NCBI GenBank assembly: GCA_031276415.1
Contig: JAISNF010000243.1
Span: 1-5,455 of the forward strand
Reading direction: 5' to 3'
Origin: Planctomycetaceae bacterium
GTDB taxonomy: Bacteria; Planctomycetota; Planctomycetia; Pirellulales; Thermoguttaceae
DNA length: 5,455 nucleotides
The position numbers were made by a program, and so were the translations under genes. Under the pieces are notes generated by a model. That model made no database searches. It saw only the letters and a program-made list of their open reading frames with translations, and was not told where the DNA came from. Shown here piece after piece: positions 1-4,322 of this stretch (positions are counted from its first letter, which is position 1; each line of letters starts with the position of its first letter).

Positions 1-40
1 TGGTTAATAAAAATATATTTGTCGTTGTTTAGAAGTTCCC
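1..40 (+). repeat. Dispersed intergenic repeat, partial copy (left arm of WD40 bracket)
   Basis: This is the GGTTAA-to-AGAAGTT half of the composite repeat, cut off by the window start. It opens with TGGTTAATAAAAATA and ends with TTTAGAAGTTCCC (28-40). Its reverse complement recurs at 1234-1272 with two substitutions and one single-base gap over 40 bases. Looser similarity (TTGT, then TTTCAATTCA) continues to about position 60. It lies 31 bases beyond the stop codon of the WD40 gene. The CTCTGTG units expected before it would be outside the window. Confidence 0.8.
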
Positions 41-71
41 TTGTTTTGATTTCAATTCAAAATGATTAGAA

Positions 72-1184
72 TTAGTAATTCCAAATTCGTACAATTTTAT
101 CGCGGCTTCCGGTGGCGATTGTTTTACCGTCCGGTGAAAAGGCGGCACTGAGAACTGATTGCATTCCGTCACCGCGAATCCGAAGTTCTTCCTCGCCGGT
201 TTTAATATCCCAAATCCGTGCCGCAAAATCACCGCTGCCCGCCAGAATTTTTTTCCCGTCCGGCGAAAACGTTACGGAATAAATCGGTTGTTTAATAGTT
301 TGCCACGTACACAAAAGTTGAATACCTGTTTTCGTTTCCCAAAGCCGGACAGTTGTGTCCATACTTCCAGAAAGAATCATTCTGCTGTCCGGTGAAATCG
401 CAACAGAAAGTACAGAACCGCGATGTCCTTCCTCTGTTGTTTTGCCGCCAAATTCCGTAATCCATTGGGCGGATTCGGCGTTGAAAAGCCGGACAGTTCT
501 ATCACGGCTTCCGGTTACGATAAACTTGGCGTCTTTCGAATAAGTAATTGTTGTTACTGTACTTTTATGAGCCCGTTTCATTCCGGTTGCTTTTCCGGTT
601 TCCAAATTCCATCGTGTAAATGTACAATCACGGCTGCCGGACACCGCCGTTTTACCGCTCGGATGTACCGCAACACATTTCACTTCGTCAAGATGTTCCG
701 CCAACTTAAAAATTTCCTTGCCGTCTTCAACATTCCAAACACGAACCGTTTTATCATCGCTCGCTGTTAAAATCCGTTTGCCGTCCGGTGTGTAAACCGC
801 TTGATTAACTCGATCCGTATGACCGGAAAATATCTGAACGGATTTTCCCGTTGCAATATTCCAGATTCGCGCCGAATGGTCATTCCCCGGACCGCCGCAA
901 GCAGCCAACAGAAAATGTCCGTCCGCAGAAAATGTTACAGAGTTCACCGGACTGCCGCAACCTTCCAATCGTTTCAGTAATTTCGCTCGCGGCGTTAAAA
1001 TAATTTCTGCTTCGTTTTCTTTTTCGGCGGCAGCGGCGGTGGCGGTGGCGGCTTTGTTTTCCGCCAATATTTGTTCTGTTTCGGCGTTCTTTTCTGTTGC
1101 TAAATCAGCATCTTGAGCCGTTAGCCATGTTCCCCAGAAAAAAAAGGTTACAAATAGGATTGCAAATAGGAGAAATCGTTTCAT
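72..1184 (-). CDS. Exported seven-bladed WD40 repeat protein
   Basis: The 370-residue product has a signal peptide (KR at residues 2-3, hydrophobic stretch about 4-21, likely cleavage near LTA-Q, residues 22-24). An Ala/Glu/Lys-rich linker (about 25-67) follows, then seven WD40 repeats filling the rest. Blade-ending motifs are RIWN (106-109), RVWN (148-151), RWN (191-193), RLFN (232-235), RLWE (280-283), RIWD (323-326) and RIWN (366-369). They are 42-48 residues apart, and each is preceded by an S-x-D-G-K-type turn and a G-S-x-D-type strand. Seven repeats make a closed propeller, so the protein looks complete. No kinase, anchor or enzymatic domain is visible. The family normally acts as a protein-binding scaffold; the partner is unknown. 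Inference: it works in the periplasm or at the cell surface. The start is ATG, directly followed by the Lys-Arg of the signal peptide; Shine-Dalgarno support is weak (TTTGAG five bases upstream). The gene appears monocistronic. Confidence 0.93.
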   Translation of the reverse strand: MKRFLLFAILFVTFFFWGTWLTAQDADLATEKNAETEQILAENKAATATAAAAEKENEAEIILTPRAKLLKRLEGCGSPVNSVTFSADGHFLLAACGGPGNDHSARIWNIATGKSVQIFSGHTDRVNQAVYTPDGKRILTASDDKTVRVWNVEDGKEIFKLAEHLDEVKCVAVHPSGKTAVSGSRDCTFTRWNLETGKATGMKRAHKSTVTTITYSKDAKFIVTGSRDRTVRLFNAESAQWITEFGGKTTEEGHRGSVLSVAISPDSRMILSGSMDTTVRLWETKTGIQLLCTWQTIKQPIYSVTFSPDGKKILAGSGDFAARIWDIKTGEEELRIRGDGMQSVLSAAFSPDGKTIATGSRDKIVRIWNY

Positions 1185-1206
1185 TGTTACTCAAATGTTA
1201 CTCAAA
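1185..1206 (-). repeat. 11-base tandem duplication abutting the WD40 start codon
   Basis: Read on the minus strand, TTTGAGTAACA occurs twice with no gap and the second copy ends at the base before the ATG. The duplication therefore doubles the only Shine-Dalgarno-like sequence (TTTGAG) of this gene. It is one of three 11-base tandem duplications in gene-upstream positions here. Confidence 0.85.
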
Positions 1207-1233
1207 CGATAAATGAATTGAAAATTGACAATA

Positions 1234-1298
1234 GGGAACTTCTAAAAACCACAAATTTATTTTTATTAACCACAGAGGACACAGAGAACGCAGAGGAA
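1234..1298 (-). repeat. Dispersed intergenic repeat (right arm of WD40 bracket)
   Basis: Read on the minus strand this begins with three nine-base units (TCCTCTGCG, TTCTCTGTG, TCCTCTGTG). It continues with GTTAATAAAAATAAATTTG and ends in TTTTTAGAAGTTCCC. Its last 39 bases mirror window positions 1-40. It lies upstream of the WD40 gene with the AGAAGTT end towards the gene. The 22-base GATC block of the longer copies is absent here. Confidence 0.85.
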
Positions 1299-1333
1299 TT
1301 TTTAATTGGAATCGAAACGTTATTTAATGGCAA

Positions 1334-1359
1334 CGTCTAAAAATTTACTTTTTTAGACG
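1334..1359. other. Perfect 10-bp hairpin (CGTCTAAAAA stem)
   Basis: CGTCTAAAAA and its exact reverse complement TTTTTAGACG flank a six-base loop (tttact). The stem is A/T-rich with a G/C base, and is followed by A residues on the plus strand. The arm core TCTAAAAA/TTTTTAGA is the same string as the TTTTTAGA of the dispersed repeat, so it may derive from two inverted repeat ends. No gene runs into it closely enough to call it a terminator. Confidence 0.55.
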
Positions 1360-1374
1360 AAAAATATTTACAAG

Positions 1375-1390
1375 TCCTTATTTTTAAGGA
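1375..1390. other. Small 6-bp hairpin TCCTTA-TTTT-TAAGGA
   Basis: TCCTTA pairs with TAAGGA across a TTTT loop. A T-run (1395-1401) follows a few bases later on the plus strand. It resembles a weak terminator, but no plus-strand gene ends upstream, so a role is not supported. Confidence 0.35.
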
Positions 1391-1436
1391 TATGATTTTT
1401 TTAAAACAATGTTTTTAGAAGTTTCCTAATATTATC

Positions 1437-1543
1437 ATTGATTTTTGATCTAAAATAATTTTTAAAAATTTCCTCTCTGTGAACTCTGTGTTCTCTGTGG
1501 TTAAATAATCTGTACTTAAATAAAGAGCCGGTTATTAGAAGTT
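1437..1543 (+). repeat. Composite dispersed repeat, longest copy (left arm of DHH-SDR bracket)
   Basis: There are three blocks. Block A (1437-1458) is 22 bases centred on TTTTTGATCTAAAA. Block B (1471-1508) has CTCTGTG-type units ending in TTCTCTGTGGTTAAATAA. Block C (1532-1543) is TTATTAGAAGTT. Block A, the last 18 bases of block B, and block C all recur exactly, in the same order and inverted, at 4174-4258. The copy ends 27 bases from the DHH stop codon. Confidence 0.88.
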
Positions 1544-1570
1544 ACTTGTTTGATAAAAAATTATTGTTTT

Positions 1571-2479
1571 TTATTCCTTCAATCCTTTGATAATTTCGGC
1601 GATGATTTGATCGGCGTTTTCAACGGCAACTTGACATGTTCCTACTTGTTTATGACCGCCGCCGCCATATTTGAGCATTAAGGCTCCGACATCGGCAGTG
1701 CAGGTTCGGTTGACCACACTATAACCGCATGAAATCATTACATTAACTTTCGCCTTGCCGTCGGTAATCCAAAGCGAAACATTCTGATTCGGAAAAACAC
1801 TGTAAATCGTGAAACGATTACTCGTGTAAATCGTTTCAATTCCCCGCAAATCCGTAATCAAAACATTCCCGTCGATTTTCGAATATTTTGTTACCATTTC
1901 GACAAACAAATCCGTTTGTTGCCGATAAAGATCAATTCGTTCTTTCACGTCAGGATGAGTGAGAATTTCGTCCAATGTTTTTGTTCGCAAATGATCAATA
2001 AACGCCATCATTAATTGATAATTTGAAATACGGAAATGGTGAAACCGCCCCAATCCTGTACGCGGGTCAGTAATAAAACCAATTAAAATCCAACCTTGCG
2101 GATTACGAATATCTTCTGCGCTAAGTTGACCGGAATCAACTTTATCAACAACACGGACGAGTTCTTGGAATCTCGGAAAGGTCTTTTCGCCGCCGTAGTA
2201 TTCGTACACAATTCCGGTACAAGACGGAGCCTTTTTACTGACACCTTTGACGTCTTGTGTCCAGCCGACGCGTTCCGCTTCGCTGGAATGATGATCAAAC
2301 CACATCCCGCAACCCGGTACAAACGGCACATTACATAAAATGTCATTCGGTTCCGCCTGGAATAAACCGTCTTGCAGGTCTTTGGGGTGTACAAACTGGA
2401 CGGAATCAATAATTCCGGCTTCTTTCAAAAGCATTCCACAAACAAGTCCGTCAAAATCAGATCGGGTTACAAGCCGCAT
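1571..2479 (-). CDS. DHH/DHHA1 family phosphoesterase (exopolyphosphatase-related)
   Basis: The 302-residue product is a complete DHH-superfamily phosphohydrolase. The N-terminal motif TRSDFDG (5-11) gives the metal ligands Asp8 and Asp10. NDILCNVPF (45-53) gives Asp46, the DHH signature is at 62-64, and VVDKVDS (110-116) gives Asp112 and Asp115. The C-terminal DHHA1 domain carries the substrate-binding GGGGHK (272-277). Members use two divalent metal ions, usually Mn, to hydrolyse phosphoester or phosphoanhydride bonds. Substrates include short oligoribonucleotides, pAp, cyclic-dinucleotide products and polyphosphate. This subgroup is usually named exopolyphosphatase-related, but its substrate cannot be read from sequence. 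RecJ is unlikely: the protein is short and lacks the OB-fold extension. It is cytoplasmic, with no signal peptide. The ATG start is supported by AGGAG at 2488-2492, eight bases away. The gene stands alone, divergent from the dehydrogenase. Confidence 0.92.
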   Translation of the reverse strand: MRLVTRSDFDGLVCGMLLKEAGIIDSVQFVHPKDLQDGLFQAEPNDILCNVPFVPGCGMWFDHHSSEAERVGWTQDVKGVSKKAPSCTGIVYEYYGGEKTFPRFQELVRVVDKVDSGQLSAEDIRNPQGWILIGFITDPRTGLGRFHHFRISNYQLMMAFIDHLRTKTLDEILTHPDVKERIDLYRQQTDLFVEMVTKYSKIDGNVLITDLRGIETIYTSNRFTIYSVFPNQNVSLWITDGKAKVNVMISCGYSVVNRTCTADVGALMLKYGGGGHKQVGTCQVAVENADQIIAEIIKGLKE

Positions 2480-2499
2480 AATAAAATCTCCTGGTTTGG

Positions 2500-2543
2500 C
2501 AATAGTTTAACAATAGTTTAACAATAGTTTGACAATAAAATAA
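2500..2543. repeat. 11-base tandem repeat upstream of the DHH gene (3 copies plus a decayed fourth)
   Basis: CAATAGTTTAA occurs at 2500-2510 and 2511-2521, then CAATAGTTTGA at 2522-2532 and a degenerate CAATAAAATAA at 2533-2543. The array begins seven bases upstream of the AGGAG ribosome site of the DHH gene, so it sits in the leader or promoter. The unit is close to one helical turn, which would place each copy on the same DNA face. Confidence 0.88.
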
Positions 2544-2714
2544 ATTGAACCGTTTGCAAATTAATCTGTTTCGGCAAATTTACAAATGTACAACTTCACA
2601 ACTTTCATAAAATTGTTTGCTAATTATATTATGTTTTAATGTTTAAGCAACCCATCACAATATTGATTCCAAATTATGTTTCTTGACTTTATTTATTTTT
2701 ATTTCTCAATCTTA

Positions 2715-2799
2715 ACCCCGCAAGGGGTGTGATGTGTATAACCGTAGGTTGCGCTGCGCTACACCTACGGTTATGCATAATCTCGTCCCTGCGGGACGA
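2715..2799. repeat. REP-like cluster of three hairpins
   Basis: Three consecutive palindromes are present. The first is ACCCC-GCAA-GGGGT (2715-2728), with a GNRA-type loop. The second is a 12-bp perfect stem ATAACCGTAGGT/ACCTACGGTTAT (2738-2749 with 2763-2774), extendable to 17 pairs with two G-T wobbles, enclosing the G/C-rich loop gcgctgcgct. The third is TCGTCCC-TGC-GGGACGA (2783-2799). The block is far more G/C-rich than the surrounding A/T-rich spacer. Clusters like this resemble REP/BIME elements mobilised by RAYT (Y1) transposases; no such gene is in the window. It could also act as a bidirectional transcription or RNA-stability barrier. Confidence 0.75.
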
Positions 2800-2858
2800 A
2801 GAAAATATTACGGAATTTCAACTAAACCGAAACATTACTGAATAAATACAAATTTTTC

Positions 2859-2917
2859 TTCTCTGTGTTCTCTGTGTTCTCTGTGGTTAATTCCTCTGTG
2901 GTTAATAAAAATAAATT
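2859..2917 (+). repeat. Dispersed repeat copy with three perfect nine-base units
   Basis: TTCTCTGTG is repeated exactly three times (2859-2885) and followed by GTTAA. A second start of the motif comes next: TTCCTCTGTGGTTAATAAAA, then ATAAATT, to 2917. The GGTTAATAAAAATAAATT part equals the 1234-1298 copy. The AGAAGTT end is not adjacent; the nearest is in the 10-base repeat at 3100-3129. The doubled GGTTAA suggests a slipped or nested copy. Confidence 0.85.
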
Positions 2918-2959
2918 ACGTTTGTTTACGGACGGAAATCACAAATCACAAATCCGTCA

Positions 2960-2981
2960 TTGATATTTTGTTGATATTTTG
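2960..2981. repeat. 11-base tandem duplication TTGATATTTTG
   Basis: TTGATATTTTG occurs twice without a gap. A diverged third copy (TTGACATTTTG, 2989-2999) follows after a seven-base insertion. AAATCAC is also repeated just before (2937-2950). It lies about 250 bases upstream of the dehydrogenase start. Confidence 0.75.
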
Positions 2982-3041
2982 ACGATGTTGACATTTTGAT
3001 GATACATTGTAGAATACTCCGACTGTGATTTTGGAACAACT

Positions 3042-3084
3042 CACTTTTCACGAACACTTTTCACGAAACACGGTTTTTCACGAA
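3042..3084. repeat. 13-base tandem repeat CACTTTTCACGAA
   Basis: There are two perfect adjacent copies (3042-3054 and 3055-3067) and a third, diverged copy CACGGTTTTTCACGAA (3069-3084). All three share TTTTCACGAA. It lies 150-190 bases upstream of the dehydrogenase start, a plausible place for regulator binding, though replication slippage explains it equally well. Confidence 0.8.
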
Positions 3085-3099
3085 GCATGGTTGACCTTG

Positions 3100-3129
3100 T
3101 TTTTAGGAGTTTTTAGAAGTTTTTAGGAA
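3100..3129. repeat. 10-base tandem repeat TTTTTAGRAG
   Basis: TTTTTAGGAG, TTTTTAGAAG and TTTTTAGGAA follow one another without gaps. The central copy plus the next TT reproduces the TTTTTAGAAGTT end of the dispersed repeat, so the array may be a local amplification of that end. Confidence 0.8.
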
Positions 3130-3217
3130 AAGTTGAAATATCCAATCTCAACAACGGCAAAACGGGAATTATCAAAACGTGGATTTTTTCTACGAAATCA
3201 TTAAAAATCGTTAATTT

Positions 3218-3226
3218 GAAAGAGAA
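3218..3226 (+). promoter_or_regulatory. Ribosome binding site that sets the dehydrogenase start
   Basis: GAAAGAGAA lies seven bases before the ATG at 3234. An in-frame TTG at 3216 would add six residues (start-KENNV) but has no purine-rich site before it and would itself overlap this one. ATG 3234 is therefore preferred. Confidence 0.6.
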
Positions 3227-3233
3227 TAATGTT

Positions 3234-4025
3234 ATGTTAAATTCAGCGGAATATTTGAAAAATCTTTTTGGGATGGAAGGTGAAGTTGCGGTTGTTATTG
3301 GCGGAGCCGGTGAACTTGGCGGGGCGTTGTCTGCCGGACTTGGTCAGGCGGGAGCGCATGTTGTTGTTGCCGACATGAGCGAAGAAGCCTGCAAAATCAG
3401 AGTGGAAAAACTCCAAACGCTTCACGTTAAATCTTCGTATGCGGTGGTCAATATCACGCAACGTGATTCGATCAAAAAATTGCTTGCGGAATCGCTCAAA
3501 ATTACCGGAAAAGTCGATATGCTGATCAACAGTGCCGGAATCAATATTGGTACGCCGTTTCTTGAAGTTGATCCGAATCAATGGGATAAGATTTTTGCGG
3601 TTAATCTTAAAGGAATGATGGAAGCGTGTCAGGTTTTCATTGAGTCAATGCTCAACAATACGGATGGCGGAGCGATTTTGAATATTGGAAGTGTTAATTC
3701 TGATCGTCCGCTTTCGCGTGTTTTTGCTTACGCTGCGTCCAAAGCGGGAGTTGTCAATCTTACGCAGAATATTGCTCAAGAATTTGCAACGAAAAAAATT
3801 CGTGCCAATTCGATTTGCCCCGGTTTTTTTCCGGCGGAACAAAACCGCAAATTGCTTGACAAGGAGCGGGTTGACAATATCATGAACGGAACACCCATGC
3901 GTCGTTACGGCAATCCCGAAGAGTTAATTGGTGCGGCATTGCTTCTTTTATCGAAAAAAGCCGGAAGTTACATGACGGGTTCTACTGTTTATGTTGACGG
4001 CGGATTTACGTGCTCATGGTTCTAG
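3234..4025 (+). CDS. SDR-family NAD(P)-dependent oxidoreductase, sugar-acid type
   Basis: The 263-residue product is a classical short-chain dehydrogenase of the usual length. The nucleotide-binding turn is GGAGELG (23-29). Asp47 at the end of strand 2 favours NAD over NADP. NSAG (99-102) is followed by the catalytic tetrad Asn124, Ser153, Tyr166 and Lys170, with YAASK at 166-170. PGFFPAEQNRKLL (196-208), TPMRRYG (220-226) and the final TGSTVYVDGG (248-257) complete the fold. The GFFPAEQNR segment is what I associate with D-mannonate oxidoreductase and gluconate/deoxygluconate dehydrogenase-like SDRs. Reversible oxidation of a sugar acid is therefore the best guess, but the substrate is not determined. 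The enzyme is cytoplasmic and has no transporter, kinase or dehydratase neighbour here, so pathway context is missing. The residue before the glycine motif is Ile22, where Thr is usual. The gene is monocistronic and divergent from the DHH gene. Confidence 0.9.
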   Translation: MLNSAEYLKNLFGMEGEVAVVIGGAGELGGALSAGLGQAGAHVVVADMSEEACKIRVEKLQTLHVKSSYAVVNITQRDSIKKLLAESLKITGKVDMLINSAGINIGTPFLEVDPNQWDKIFAVNLKGMMEACQVFIESMLNNTDGGAILNIGSVNSDRPLSRVFAYAASKAGVVNLTQNIAQEFATKKIRANSICPGFFPAEQNRKLLDKERVDNIMNGTPMRRYGNPEELIGAALLLLSKKAGSYMTGSTVYVDGGFTCSWF

Positions 4026-4059
4026 TTAGTTAATAGTAGTAGTGAATAGTTAATAGTGT

Positions 4060-4109
4060 CGCAAGCGGAATTATTACCAAAACGTTTCGGCAATAATTTC
4101 CGCATTGCG
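4060..4109 (+). terminator. Long imperfect hairpin after the dehydrogenase gene, possible terminator
   Basis: CGCAA-GCGGAA-TTATT-(a)-CC pairs with GG-(c)-AATAA-(t)-TTCCGC-(a)-TTGCG, giving about 18 base pairs with two single-base bulges and one mismatch around a ten-base loop. It starts 35 bases after the stop codon. No U-run follows (next bases tcaaacctca), so it is not a textbook intrinsic terminator. It may protect the 3' end or act with Rho. Confidence 0.5.
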
Positions 4110-4173
4110 TCAAACCTCATTTCTACCTAATTTTCCTAACAAAACAACCTCATTAAAAAATAATCATCATAGC

Positions 4174-4258
4174 AACTTCTAATAACTAACTGTTTTTTTA
4201 TTTAACCACAGAGAAGAAAAGATTAATTTTATAAAGTTATTTTAGATCAAAAATCAAT
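4174..4258 (-). repeat. Composite dispersed repeat (right arm of DHH-SDR bracket)
   Basis: Read on the minus strand, block A is at 4258-4237 (22 bases, identical to 1437-1458). Next is TTCTCTGTGGTTAAATAA at 4215-4198 (identical to 1491-1508), then TTATTAGAAGTT at 4185-4174 (identical to 1532-1543). The spacers between blocks are unrelated in sequence and shorter than in the other arm. The AGAAGTT end faces the dehydrogenase gene. Confidence 0.88.
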
Positions 4259-4322
4259 ATGAATTAAATAGTGTGGATATATTTTCCAACAGTTACAATA
4301 TTGGTGTTTTGTAATCTAAGTT

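Larger units (their letters stand above)
1207..1570. other. Intergenic spacer between the WD40 and DHH genes
   Basis: This stretch holds no convincing gene. It contains, in order, a minus-oriented copy of the dispersed repeat (1234-1298), two perfect hairpins (1334-1359 and 1375-1390), an isolated TTTTTAGAAGTTTCC (1412-1426), and the longest plus-oriented repeat copy (1437-1543). The WD40 promoter should lie in the left part, but no clear -35/-10 pair was recognised. Confidence 0.7.
2480..3233. other. Repeat-rich divergent spacer (754 bases)
   Basis: This spacer separates the divergent DHH and dehydrogenase genes and has no supportable gene. In order it holds an 11-base repeat (2500-2543), a plain A/T-rich stretch (2544-2714), three hairpins (2715-2799), nine-base CTCTGTG units (2859-2917), a second 11-base repeat (2960-2981), a 13-base repeat (3042-3084) and a 10-base repeat (3100-3129). 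Both promoters must lie here. A possible but weak one for the plus-strand gene is TTGACC at 3091 with TAGAAG 17 bases later, inside the 10-base repeat. Confidence 0.75.
4026..4322. other. Convergent spacer between the dehydrogenase and the methyltransferase
   Basis: No gene is seen. The spacer contains the 10-base string AGTTAATAGT twice just after the dehydrogenase stop (4028-4037 and 4048-4057), the long hairpin at 4060-4109 and a minus-oriented dispersed repeat (4174-4258). Beyond 4258 the sequence is plain A/T-rich DNA leading to the methyltransferase stop, possibly the boundary of an inserted restriction-modification segment. Confidence 0.65.

Noticed and set aside
159..770. Overlapping plus-strand open frames opposite the WD40 gene
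   Set aside because: They lie wholly antisense to a well-supported coding gene with clear WD40 repeats, have no recognisable domains or ribosome sites, and arise from its repeated codon pattern.
1..1298. WD40 gene as a transposon bounded by terminal inverted repeats
   Set aside because: No transposase, no target-site duplication can be checked at the left edge, and the same repeat family occurs elsewhere in the window, so the arms are better described as dispersed repeats for now.
2083..2409. Second minus-strand frame and a plus-strand frame inside the DHH gene
   Set aside because: They are out of frame with a gene that has all DHH and DHHA1 motifs; the products are Arg/Lys/Cys-rich and non-domain-like.
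2529..2557. TTGACA on the plus strand as a -35 box
   Set aside because: It falls inside the 11-base repeat by a single-base change, and no -10-like hexamer lies 16-18 bases downstream.
2859..3129. CRISPR array
   Set aside because: The repeats are 9-13 bases long, adjacent or differing in sequence, with no regular unique spacers and no cas genes.
3243..3885. Antisense and alternative-frame open frames within the dehydrogenase gene
   Set aside because: They are shadow frames of a complete SDR gene without start signals or motifs.
4293..4314. Possible terminator hairpin TTACAA/TTGTAA after the methyltransferase
   Set aside because: The stem is only six A/T-rich base pairs with a ten-base loop and no convincing T-run; too weak to call.
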